Shown: one piece after another, positions 52,927-64,000 of the stretch
Layout of the letters: every line of letters begins with the position of its first letter
Position numbering within the stretch: the stretch's first letter is position 1
Assembly (NCBI GenBank): GCA_963823505.1
Contig: CAWGLY010000005.1
Coordinates: 620,001 to 684,000, forward strand
Length of the DNA stretch: 64,000 nt
Source of the DNA: DATHZQ01 sp963823505
GTDB lineage: Bacteria > Actinomycetota > Acidimicrobiia > Spongiisociales > UBA5794
Direction of reading: 5' to 3'
Notes under the pieces: model-generated
What the model saw: only the letters and a program-made list of their open reading frames with translations
Told to the model about the DNA's origin: nothing
Database searches by the model: none
Program-made: the position numbers and the translations under genes

Positions 52927-53826
52927 CACGGCTCCGCAGCTCCCGTCAGCTCCCCGATCGCCGAGACCCGATGAGAAGTGCAGTACTCCTTGATCTCCTT
53001 GATCAGCCGCAGCCCGACACGCGGCTCGGCGAAGTGCGCCGTCCCGACGGCAACGGCGGAGGCGCCTGCCAGCAGGAACTCGATCACGTCCTCCCCGGTG
53101 CGCACCCCGCCACACCCCACGATCGGTACCTCAGGCATTGCCTGCGAGACTTCCCACACGCACCGCAGCGCCAGTGGTTTGACCGGCGCTCCCGAGTAGC
53201 CGCCGATGACGCCTGAGAGTTTGGGCCGCCGGGTCTCGACGTCGAACCCGGCGCCCCAGACGGTGTTGGTGAGCACCACCCAATCAGCTCCTGCGTCGAC
53301 CACGGCACCGGCGATGGACACGATGTCGACGGCGTTGGGGCTGAGCTTCGCCCCGATCGGCACCGTGACCGCGCCACGCACCTCCTTGATGACCGCAGCA
53401 GCAGCATCGGCGTCGAGGGCGTACATCGGGCCACCATCGAGATTGGGGCATGAAAGGTTGACCTCCACTGCAGCCACACCGGCAGCCTCGAGACCAGCGG
53501 CAACGACCGCAAAATCCGGCACATGGTGACCCACGGCACTCCCCCACACCTCCACGTCCAGGTCATGCAGCCGTCCGGAGACCGAGCGGCTCCATGCATC
53601 GATGCCGGGATTCTGAATCCCGATACCGTTGAGCATCCCCTCCCCTGCCGGCGCCATGCGAGGTACCGGTCTGCCCGCCCATGGTTCTTTGGACACGGAC
53701 TTGGCGACTGCCGCCCCATAGACCTCGAGGGCTACCGTGGCGGCGAAGTCGACGACGGAGCCGATCGTTCCGCATGCGCCGACGAGGGGGGACCGCAGCG
53801 TGTGGCTGCCCAGCCTCACCCCGAGA

Positions 53827-53834
<8 letters not shown>
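52923..53834 (-). CDS. pyrD: Dihydroorotate dehydrogenase, class 1B type
   Basis: Oxidises dihydroorotate to orotate. 303 residues from the GTG at 53834, overlapping the carB stop by eight bases. FMN and substrate motifs: GMLNGIGIQNPGID, EVNLSCPNLDGGP with the catalytic cysteine of class 1B, PIGAKLSPN, and the phosphate loop VGCGGVRTGEDVIEFLLAGA. The class 1B enzyme usually pairs with PyrK for NAD; no pyrK is seen here. Confidence 0.92.
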
Positions 53835-57080
<3,246 letters not shown>

Positions 57081-57081
<1 letters not shown>

Positions 57082-58238
57082 CAGTGCGCTCCGATCAGGG
57101 TGACGAAGTCGTCGAAGAGGGCCACGGCGTCGTTCGGGCCTGGCGCAGCCTCGGGGTGATACTGGACCGAGAACGCGGGCACGTCGATGCACGCCAGACC
57201 TTCGAGGGTCCCGTCGTTGAGATTCTGGTGGGTGGGGACGACGGGGCCGAACGGGCTGTCGACCGATGCCGGAAGCATCTCGGCGGAGGGCAGCTCACCC
57301 GGCGCGAGGGGCTCGGGGCGGGCGTCCGTCATGCTCCACAGGTCGACCGCAAACCCATGATTCTGGGCGGTGACCGCGATCGTCCCGTCGGCGAGCCGCT
57401 GCACCGGGTGGTTGCCGCCGTGATGCCCAAACGGCAGTTTGTAGGTACGCGCCCCCAGCGCCAGTCCCAGGATCTGATGCCCGAGACAGATCCCGAACAC
57501 CGGGACCTTCCCCAGCAGACGCCGTACCGCATCGATGGTGGCGGTCACCGGCTCGGGGTCGCCTGGTCCGTTGGACAGGAACACGCCGTTGGGGCGGCGG
57601 GACAGGACGGCGTCGGCCGGAGTCCCGGCGGGCACGACCTCGACCTCACATCCTCGCCTGGCGAGCTGAGTCACGATGTCACTCTTGATCCCGAGGTCGT
57701 AGGCCACAACGTGGCCCGCGACATGGCCTGCAGCGGGAACGCCGTAGGGCGCCGGCGTGGTGACGCCCGCAGCCAGGTTGCGGCCGATCATGCTGCCGTG
57801 GGCTTGGGCGAGGTCGACCAGCTGCGCCACCGTCACCCCGGAACCCATCGCAGCCGCCATGGCTCCCGCACTGCGGATGTGGCGGGTGAGCCGCCTGGTG
57901 TCGAGGTCGCTCAGCACAACGACGCCGTGTTGGGCGAGATAGCTCGCCAAGTCGCCCTCGGCGCGCCAGCTCGACGCCATTCGGCTCAGGCTGCGGACGA
58001 CGAGGCCGCTGCATTGCGGCGCAGCAGCTTGGTCGTCTGCTGCGGTCACCCCGTAGTTGCCGATGTGAGGTGCGGTCATCGTGACGATCTGCCCTGCATA
58101 CGACGGGTCCGTGAGGATCTCCTGGTACCCGGTCATCGAGGTGTTGAAGACGACTTCCCCGACGGCCACCCCCTCGGCTCCTGCTGCGGCACCCGCAAAC
58201 GTGGTGCCATCGGCCAGTGCGAGCAGTGCCGCAGTCAT
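57081..58238 (-). CDS. carA: Carbamoyl-phosphate synthase small subunit
   Basis: Glutaminase subunit, 385 residues. The N-terminal dimer domain (VVFNTSMTGYQEILTDPSYA) precedes the class I amidotransferase domain with PVFGICLGHQILGLALG (nucleophile cysteine), NGPGDPEPV and the catalytic pair in SVQYHPEAAPGP. The ATG overlaps the pyrC stop. Confidence 0.96.
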
Positions 58239-59512
58239 GATGAGGTGACGCCTGTCGTGTGGGTCATGACGCCCCGGTACATCGTGTGGCGAACGACGCC
58301 GCGCCACGAGCGACCGAGGTACGGGGAGTTCGACGATCGAGACAGCGTTCCCTCCGCGAGCAGCGTCCGCTCGGGGTCGAAGACCACCAGGTTCGCCGGA
58401 TTGCCCGGCTCGACGGGGAGACCGTGACGATCGGCGAGCCCTGCGATCTGGGCGGGGGCGGCGGCCATCCGGTCGAAGAACCGCTCGATGTCCAGCGAGG
58501 TGGCCGTGAGCACTGCGGCCGCAGCCCATTCCAGACCCGTGACCCCAGGCGGGGCATCCTCGAAGGGCACGGCCTTCTCGCCGGCGGCGTGGGGTGCATG
58601 ATCGGTCGCCACCACGTCGACGATGCCCGATATCAGCGCCTTCCTGAGTGCGGCGACGTCGGCGTCGGTCCGGAGCGGCGGCATCATCTTGTAGATGGGG
58701 TCCCGCGACAAGACCTCGGTATCGGTGAAGCTCAAGTGGTGCGGCGTCACCTCTGCCGTGACAGGAAGACCTTCGGCTTTGGCCGCAGCAACCAACGCCA
58801 CGCCTCCTGCAGTGCTGATGTGCTGCACGTGGTAGCGAGCGCCCGTCAGCCGCACGAGCCCGATGTCGCGCTCGATGATGATCTCCTCGGCGCGGGCAGG
58901 GACGCCTCGCAGACCGAGCTGGGAGGAGATTGCGCCCTCGTTCATGCAGCCACCTGCCGCCAACCCGGGGTCGACGGCATGCTGGGAGATCACGCCGTTG
59001 CGACTCGCCAAGAACTCCATCGCTTGCCGGAGCAGCCCGGCGTCGGCGACGGTATCGCCGTCGTCGGTGAAGAGCCGTACTCCCGCCGCCCACAACTCGG
59101 CGAGTGGAGCCAACTCGACGCCCTTTCTGCCCTTCGTGACGGTCCCGGAGGGGACCACTTCGACCAAACCGGCTTTGCGGCCTCGGTCGGCCACCAGCCG
59201 GGCGACGATGCCAGAGTCGATGGCGGGTTCCGTGTTCGGCATTGCCACCACTGCGGTGTAGCCCCCTGCAGCGGCCGCAGCCGAGCCTGATGCGATGTCT
59301 TCCTTGTGCTCCTGACCTGGTTCCCGCAGATGGGTGTGGATGTCGACGAAGCCCGGCCCAACCCAACACCCCGTTGCATCGATGGTTGCGATGTCGACGG
59401 CTTCGATTGCTGCACCCACCTCGACGATGGCGCGGTCCCTCACCAGCACATCGGCCGTCACCGGACCGCTCGTGCGCAAGACGGTCCCTCCCCTGATGAG
59501 ATGGCCGGTCAC
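58235..59512 (-). CDS. pyrC: Dihydroorotase
   Basis: Type I-like amidohydrolase of 425 residues from the GTG at 59512. Metal ligands: GFVDIHTHLREPGQEHKEDI and the late VVATDHAPHAAGEKAVPF; further histidines in ISQHAVDP and YHVQHISTAGG. NSPYLGRSWRGVV closes the barrel. Normally pyrB would sit directly upstream; here pyrR follows after 52 bases. Confidence 0.94.
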   Translation of the reverse strand: MTGHLIRGGTVLRTSGPVTADVLVRDRAIVEVGAAIEAVDIATIDATGCWVGPGFVDIHTHLREPGQEHKEDIASGSAAAAAGGYTAVVAMPNTEPAIDSGIVARLVADRGRKAGLVEVVPSGTVTKGRKGVELAPLAELWAAGVRLFTDDGDTVADAGLLRQAMEFLASRNGVISQHAVDPGLAAGGCMNEGAISSQLGLRGVPARAEEIIIERDIGLVRLTGARYHVQHISTAGGVALVAAAKAEGLPVTAEVTPHHLSFTDTEVLSRDPIYKMMPPLRTDADVAALRKALISGIVDVVATDHAPHAAGEKAVPFEDAPPGVTGLEWAAAAVLTATSLDIERFFDRMAAAPAQIAGLADRHGLPVEPGNPANLVVFDPERTLLAEGTLSRSSNSPYLGRSWRGVVRHTMYRGVMTHTTGVTSS

Positions 59513-59564
59513 GGGCGCAGACCTCCGGATCTCGCGGGCCTCGGTCCTGGCGCGGGGAGGTGTT

Positions 59565-60191
59565 TCACAGATGCCCTGCCTCGCGGGTGATACCGACCGC
59601 GGACTCGATGAAGACGCCTTCCGAGCCATCAACCTCGTCGAGCCGCAACGTGACCCGTTCAGCATGCGAGGTCGGGATGTTCTTGCCGACGTAGTCGGCG
59701 CGTATCGGCAGTTCGCGGTGGCCCCGATCGACCAGTACCGCAAGTTGCACCAGACCCGGTCGCCCCAACGCAGCAAGGGCATCGAGCGCAGCTCGAACAG
59801 TGCGGCCGGTGTAGATCACATCGTCGACGAGGACGACCTTGAGTCCGTCGAGCGGTCCGGGGATCTGAGTCCGACCCGGCGGCTTCGGAGGCCGAAGCTC
59901 GAGATCGTCCCTGTGCATACCGACATCGAGTGCGCCAACGGCCACATCGGCACCGCCTACCTCAGTGAGGAGCCTTCCGAGACGTTTGGCCAGTGCGACC
60001 CCCCTGGTGGGAATGCCAACAACGATGACCTGGTCGAGATCGTCGTTGTTTTCTACGATCTCGTGGGCAATGCGGCGCAACGCTCTCGATATGCCCCCCT
60101 GGTCCAGGATCAGGCGCATCGGGGCGATCCGAGAGGCAGCCCGGCCTTCATCGCCGAGCAGGTGCGGTCTCCGGCGAGCACGGGTGCTCAT
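59565..60191 (-). CDS. pyrR: Pyrimidine operon regulator PyrR / uracil phosphoribosyltransferase
   Basis: UMP-responsive RNA-binding regulator, 208 residues. The PRPP site VVLVDDVIYTGRTVRAALDAL and VVGIPTRGVALAKRL mark the phosphoribosyltransferase fold; RALRRIAHEIVENN and VAVGALDVGMHRDDLELRPP are PyrR-typical. A start-proximal GGAAGG lies next to the ATG. A hairpin upstream fits its own binding site. Confidence 0.95.
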   Translation of the reverse strand: MSTRARRRPHLLGDEGRAASRIAPMRLILDQGGISRALRRIAHEIVENNDDLDQVIVVGIPTRGVALAKRLGRLLTEVGGADVAVGALDVGMHRDDLELRPPKPPGRTQIPGPLDGLKVVLVDDVIYTGRTVRAALDALAALGRPGLVQLAVLVDRGHRELPIRADYVGKNIPTSHAERVTLRLDEVDGSEGVFIESAVGITREAGHL

Positions 60192-60200
60192 CCTTCCTTT

Positions 60201-60225
60201 CCGGCCTCACGGGGCCAGGGCTTAA
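60201..60225 (-). promoter_or_regulatory. PyrR-binding hairpin at the pyrR start
   Basis: On the minus strand CTGGCCCCGTGAGGCCGG forms a short GGCC stem with a CCGTGA loop, ending about six bases before the Shine-Dalgarno. It agrees with the CCNGNGAGG-type loop bound by PyrR. No anti-terminator or terminator follows, so block of translation initiation is the likely mode. Confidence 0.6.
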
Positions 60226-60344
60226 AGGTCGGTGTTGCGCGAAGCTACCACACGGAGTTACACCAGCGTAATTCGACCGCTCGATCCGCAACTCCTCGCG
60301 AAATGTTCCCTTGGTTCATGCTCAACCCGCAGCCGCTACCGCAG

Positions 60345-60451
60345 CTCCAGGAGACTGGCGATCAAATCGTCGTGAGGGCTCGCCCACCCGGCGACGTGCC
60401 TAGTGCGAACAGCTACGAGTCCGAACTGACGTCGATCAGCAGTCTCCAGGG
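60345..60451. repeat. Third copy of the 107-bp palindromic repeat
   Basis: Arms CCAGGAGACTGGCGATCAAA and, inverted, GATCAGCAGTCTCCAGG, with the same internal CGTCGTGAGGGCTCGC as the copy at 44135. It spans the gap between pyrR and the DUF2071 gene and supplies that gene's stop codon at 60436. Confidence 0.6.
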
Positions 60452-61176
60452 GGCCGCGGTTTCCCGATCCTCACGTCGACCCCGGGCGTGAAGCGCACAT
60501 GTGGTTGCCCCGTCGGAGCCGGAAGCCCGGCGGCTGCCGTGAGTTGCTCGGCGACGTACGCGGCCGTTGCGTGATGCAGCGGCCAAGGTGGATGGTCGAC
60601 CGGGGCGTAGCGGGGACCGCCGCCGGTCATCGCCCACAGGCCCCAGCGGGAGGTGAGAAAGCATTCGAGCGGCGTCACGTCGGACGCGGGGATTGCAGGC
60701 CCGACCTCGACCACCACGTCGCTCGCCGCACCTCGGGGACCAGGAAAGCGGCGTCTGGAGGTGTAGGTGTAGGAGTCCCCGGAGTCGGCAACCGACATCT
60801 TCGCCCACTTGTACGGGATCGCATACGTCGCCCACGACACCAGGACTGCACCCAGCCTCGTGACGTCCAGGGAGCAGAACCACACCCCGGGCACCCCATC
60901 GGGGCCGCGCACATAGGTGCGGATGTTGGTCTCGGGGAAGGTGCCCACCCACGGAATCCCCTTGGGCAATCCGGGAGGACGGATGTGCTGCATGCGGAAG
61001 GGCACCAGGCCGACCCAGGCACGGTCGTCGAAGGTGTCTACCTCGAGACCGGAAGGGAGCAAGGACTGCACGACATCGACGGGGTAGTCCCAGTGAATGA
61101 AAGCCAGATCTGCCCACGTCTGGAGCATGACCGGCCGAAGCACGGGCTCGGAGCACACCATTGGGTATCGATCCAC
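60436..61176 (-). CDS. DUF2071 (YqjF-like) protein
   Basis: A 246-residue protein of the YqjF/DUF2071 family: DLAFIHWDYPVDVVQSLLP at the start, AWVGLVPFRMQHIRPPGLP, FPETNIRTYVRG and VWFCSLDVTRLGAV. The family has an acetoacetate-decarboxylase-like fold but no established activity. The last codons and stop lie in the palindromic repeat, so the C-terminus may have been altered by it. Confidence 0.88.
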   Translation of the reverse strand: MDRYPMVCSEPVLRPVMLQTWADLAFIHWDYPVDVVQSLLPSGLEVDTFDDRAWVGLVPFRMQHIRPPGLPKGIPWVGTFPETNIRTYVRGPDGVPGVWFCSLDVTRLGAVLVSWATYAIPYKWAKMSVADSGDSYTYTSRRRFPGPRGAASDVVVEVGPAIPASDVTPLECFLTSRWGLWAMTGGGPRYAPVDHPPWPLHHATAAYVAEQLTAAAGLPAPTGQPHVRFTPGVDVRIGKPRPPGDC

Positions 61177-61223
61177 GAGCAGACGTTACTGCGAACCGTG
61201 AGGCTGACGGAGCCGCCGGCGGG

Positions 61224-61601
61224 TCAATCAGGTGCGACGGCGCCACGCTCGTCGGCGAGCTTGCCAAGCACCCCGTTGACGAACGAACCGCTGCGAGCCG
61301 TGGAGTAGCGCTTGGCGATCTCGATCGCCTCCGACACCACCACCCCAACGGGCGTGTCCGTATAGACCAACTCGTAGATGCCGAGCCGCAGCACGTTGCG
61401 ATCGACCAGGGGCATACGTTCGATCCGCCATCCCTTGGCGAGCCGGGAGATCACTGCATCGATCTCCATGCGCCGTGCGACCACACCTTCGACCAAGCCG
61501 GCAACGCGGGGACTGAGTGACGAGGTATCGGGCTCACTGCCGAGCGCATCGGCGGCGTACAGCACCTGCACGGCCTCCTCCCGAGCCTCGATCCGGGTCA
61601 T
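61224..61601 (-). CDS. nusB: Transcription antitermination factor NusB
   Basis: Binds boxA RNA with S10 during rRNA transcription. 125 residues with EAREEAVQVLYAADAL, VDRNVLRLGIYELVY and the terminal FVNGVLGKLADE. The ATG overlaps the efp stop (ATGA). Its expected targets, boxA-like sequences, occur in the rRNA operon of this same window. Confidence 0.95.
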   Translation of the reverse strand: MTRIEAREEAVQVLYAADALGSEPDTSSLSPRVAGLVEGVVARRMEIDAVISRLAKGWRIERMPLVDRNVLRLGIYELVYTDTPVGVVVSEAIEIAKRYSTARSGSFVNGVLGKLADERGAVAPD

Positions 61602-62158
61602 GACACCCGCGTGATGTAGTCCCCGGTGCGGGTGTCCACCTTCACGGTGTCCCCTTGCTCGATGAAGAGCGGCGCTTGAACGACCAGGCCCGTTGCGAGC
61701 GTGACCGGCTTGGTAGCCCCCGACACCCTGTCCCCCTTGACTCCGGGTTCCGCATAGGTCACCTCGAGCTCAACGGATGCGGGAACCTCGATGCCGATGG
61801 GGTTCGACTCGAAGAGGTTGATCTGGACGGTCATCCCCTCGACCAAATACGGCGCAACATCGTCCACCAGCTCGATGGGGACACGGATTTGCTCATACGT
61901 GTCGGTGTTCATGCAGTGGAACCCCAAGTCGTCTTTGTAGAGATACTGGAAGTCCTGACGGTTGATCACGGCCCTCGGCACGTTCTCCCCAGCCCGGAAC
62001 GTCCGGTCCAGCACCGCACCTGAGTCCAAGCTCTTCAGCTTCATGCGCACGAACGCCTTGCCCTTGCCCGGCTTGACGTGCTGGTATTCGACGACGGTGT
62101 ACAAGCCGTCGTCGAGGTTCAGTGCCATGCCCGGCCTGACTTCGTTGGTCGAGATCAT
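61598..62158 (-). CDS. efp: Elongation factor P
   Basis: Relieves ribosome stalling at polyproline. 186 residues in three beta-barrels: STNEVRPGMALNLDDGLY, the loop HVKPGKGKAFVRMKLKSL whose lysine contacts the P-site tRNA, and the C-terminal GATKPVTLATGLVVQAPLFI. No EpmA/EarP modification enzyme is seen nearby. The start overlaps the pepP stop. Confidence 0.96.
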   Translation of the reverse strand: MISTNEVRPGMALNLDDGLYTVVEYQHVKPGKGKAFVRMKLKSLDSGAVLDRTFRAGENVPRAVINRQDFQYLYKDDLGFHCMNTDTYEQIRVPIELVDDVAPYLVEGMTVQINLFESNPIGIEVPASVELEVTYAEPGVKGDRVSGATKPVTLATGLVVQAPLFIEQGDTVKVDTRTGDYITRVS

Positions 62159-63219
62159 GTCGTCCGCATCTCCTTTCGCGAGTGGGTGAGGACCTCTCCG
62201 CCTGACTCGGTGACGAGCACCATGTCCTCGATGCGTACGCCACCCCGGCCGGGCAAGTACACCCCCGGCTCGATGGTGACCACGTTGCCCGGTTCGAGGA
62301 CATCCTCTGAGTTGCGCTTCACCGATGGCGCCTCGTGGATCTCCAAGCCGACCCCATGGCCCGTCGAGTGGACGAAGTACTCCTCGTAGCCGTGACTGCG
62401 CAACACCGCCCTGCAGGCTTCATCGACGTCGTGGGCGCGCACACCCGCCGCCACCGCCGCGATACCGGCTTCGTTGGATTCCAGCACAGCGGCGTGAACC
62501 TGTGCCATCTCCGCGTCCGCCCTGTCTCCGAGCCACACGGTGCGCGTCATGTCGGAGTGGTATCCGTCCACGACACAGCCGTAGTCCAGGAGCAACAGCC
62601 CTGAACCGTCGACATCGCCTTCACCAGAGCGATGGTGGGGACGGGCCGCGTTGGCCCCCACGGCCACGATGGGTGGCCATCCTGCGGCCTCTCCGCCGGC
62701 TTCCCTCATTGCTTCGATCAGCCCGAGCCCGAGCTCTCCCTCGGTGGGTGCGGACCGGACGAGGTCTTCGAGCCGGTTGAACGCGGCATCACCGGCAGCG
62801 GCTGCCCTGGTGAGCGCGGCGATCTCGTCACCGTCCTTCACCTTCCGGTACTCCTCGACGACACCACGACTCGGGTGCACCTCAGCACTCAAGGCTTCGG
62901 CAAGCGAGGTGGCGAACGACCATGAGACGTGATCCGCCTCCACGTCGAGAGCTGCGGCTCCACCGACCATGTCTGCCACGGTCTTGGCAACAGCGCCGCC
63001 GTGCTGGATCAGCTCGGTGGCCGGCAGGTCGGCGATCAGCTCGCCTGCGATCTCGGCATATCTCCCGTCGGTGATGAAGACGTTGTGGTCCGGTCCGGCC
63101 ACCAAGTACGCACTCGATCCGGTGAAACCGGTCAGATAGCGGATGTTGACGAGACTGGTGATGAGCAACGGGCGTTCGAGACCGTCCATCAGACGGTGGA
63201 TTCGGCTGGCGTGGTTCAC
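62155..63219 (-). CDS. pepP: Xaa-Pro aminopeptidase, M24 family
   Basis: Metallopeptidase removing N-terminal residues ahead of proline. 354 residues from the GTG at 63219, preceded by TCGGAGGATCT. The N-terminal creatinase-like domain (IRYLTGFTGSSAYLVAGPDH) precedes the pita-bread domain with metal ligands in LLLDYGCVVDGYHSDMTRTV, FVHSTGHGVGLEIHE, VVTIEPGVYLPGRGG and VRIEDMVLV. It is next to efp as in many actinobacteria and firmicutes. Confidence 0.94.
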   Translation of the reverse strand: MNHASRIHRLMDGLERPLLITSLVNIRYLTGFTGSSAYLVAGPDHNVFITDGRYAEIAGELIADLPATELIQHGGAVAKTVADMVGGAAALDVEADHVSWSFATSLAEALSAEVHPSRGVVEEYRKVKDGDEIAALTRAAAAGDAAFNRLEDLVRSAPTEGELGLGLIEAMREAGGEAAGWPPIVAVGANAARPHHRSGEGDVDGSGLLLLDYGCVVDGYHSDMTRTVWLGDRADAEMAQVHAAVLESNEAGIAAVAAGVRAHDVDEACRAVLRSHGYEEYFVHSTGHGVGLEIHEAPSVKRNSEDVLEPGNVVTIEPGVYLPGRGGVRIEDMVLVTESGGEVLTHSRKEMRTT

Positions 63220-63360
63220 AGATCCTCCGAAGCGGTCACGGCGGCGATGCCGGGCATGTCCGGCGAGGGTAGTCGGCAGTGCAGCGTGCGCCGCCAGCCT
63301 GCTCAGCCCGAATCGGCCCCGCATGCGCTCGGTCGTCCGGGGTCGCGTGCGGCGCCAAGC

Positions 63361-64000
63361 TCAGGCGATCCCGACCGCGGCGAGGCCCTCCCTCACGTCG
63401 CGCTCGTCGACGGGGAGGACCACGGGGTCGGCGATCCCCCGCAGCAACGTCATCCGCAGCCCCGCACTGTCCCGCTTCTTGTCGAGAGCCGTGAGCCTGA
63501 GGACGTCCTCGACGGGGAGCTGCGGGGACACCACGGGGAGCCCGAGCTTGTCGAGGATCGACCGCTGCCGTTCTCCCTCGGCAAACCCCAGCTTCGTCGC
63601 GGAGATGGCCGCGGCCGCCACCATCCCGATCGACACTGCGGCGCCGTGGCTGAGACCTGCCGCCACTTCGACCGCGTGGCCGATGGTGTGCCCATAGTTG
63701 AGCCAGGCTCGCTGCCCGGTTTCCTCGAAATCCCCCGACACGACCGCGGCCTTGACGGCCAATGCCTTCGGCACGACGACGTCGACGGAGGCATCGAGTC
63801 CATGCCTCTCGTAGATCCGCACGAGCTCAGGATCGCCGATCCATCCCGCCTTCACGGCCTCGGCCGCTCCTTCGCGTCGCAGCTCGGGCGGGAGCGCCGC
63901 AAGCACTGCCGTGTCGATGAGCACCCTGCCAGGATGCCGGAACACACCGGCGAGATTCTTCCCACCGACGTTGATCCCCGTCTTGCCGCCGATCGCAGCA
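63361..64000 (-). CDS. aroB: 3-dehydroquinate synthase, N-terminus beyond window
   Basis: Shikimate pathway enzyme, last about 213 codons present. The window edge cuts inside AAIGGKTGINVGGKNLAG, followed by FRHPGRVLIDTAVLAALPPE, EAVKAGWIGDPEL, the metal-binding NYGHTIGHAVEVAAGLSHGA and DKKRDSAGLRMTLLRGI. The 140 bases before pepP (63220-63360) show no gene. Confidence 0.95.
   Translation of the reverse strand, partial: AAIGGKTGINVGGKNLAGVFRHPGRVLIDTAVLAALPPELRREGAAEAVKAGWIGDPELVRIYERHGLDASVDVVVPKALAVKAAVVSGDFEETGQRAWLNYGHTIGHAVEVAAGLSHGAAVSIGMVAAAAISATKLGFAEGERQRSILDKLGLPVVSPQLPVEDVLRLTALDKKRDSAGLRMTLLRGIADPVVLPVDERDVREGLAAVGIA

Noticed and set aside
57084..58427. Plus-strand open frame opposite carA
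   Set aside because: Mirror of the carA codons; composition biased, no family similarity, no ribosome binding site.

Overview
The window is a high-GC bacterial chromosome segment, almost certainly from an Actinomycetota (possibly an acidimicrobial-type lineage; that finer placement is inference). The pointers are mihF, the phosphomutase/DUF3090/SCO1664-family trio, an actinobacterial-type PriA without a Walker A motif, a 16S-23S-5S operon without a spacer tRNA, and the conserved order aroB-pepP-efp-nusB-pyr-mihF-rpoZ-coaBC-priA-def-fmt-rsmB-rpe-rib.

Positions 1-7838 are accessory and visibly less GC-rich in parts. The left edge holds the end of a Tat-exported, extremely cysteine-rich protein resembling the methylamine dehydrogenase light chain, then an NTF2-like lipoprotein. 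From 1207 to 7838 lies what I read as a decayed Tn3-family transposon: 35-bp terminal inverted repeats starting GGGG, a serine resolvase with a candidate res site, only the start of its transposase, and cargo of a lipoprotein and a chymotrypsin-like secreted protease. It has been hit by an intact ISL3 element (perfect 8-bp target duplication), an IS21 element now reduced to its ends, and an IS3 element inside the IS21 relic. The right end of the transposon breaks an MFS transporter gene.

Positions 7839-18339 carry mixed housekeeping genes: a TlpA/CcdA thiol-redox pair, nitroreductase, AlaX, SURF1, an acetyltransferase, the phosphomutase/DUF3090/SCO1664 trio, gamma-glutamyltransferase, an SSB-like protein and a TPR protein. 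The rRNA operon (18405-24262, minus strand) has a 752-nt group I intron in the 23S gene at the position of the I-CeuI site, encoding a LAGLIDADG endonuclease.

Positions 24635-38710 hold tyrS, DNA repair genes (mpg, ligD polymerase), a wrecked MscS gene, argF, pheST, a divergent zinc-uptake locus under a Zur-type operator (zur-znuC / znuA-znuB), and trmH-rplT-rpmI-infC, where infC starts at an ATC codon. Then come the FMN-riboswitch-controlled rib operon, a REC-GGDEF protein, rpe, ppk2, and the translation/cofactor block rsmB-fmt-def-priA-coaBC-rpoZ. Next is an archaeal-type CMP kinase where guanylate kinase would be expected, then mihF. The pyrimidine operon pyrR-pyrC-carA-carB-pyrD-pyrF (no pyrB) follows, and the window ends with nusB, efp, pepP and the end of aroB.

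At least four conserved genes (DUF3090, SCO1664-family, trmH, pyrF) carry a single-base frameshift and mscS carries several. These may be assembly indels or real decay. A family of about 107-bp imperfect palindromes (copies near 44.2 kb and 60.4 kb) is the most repeat-like unexplained signal.
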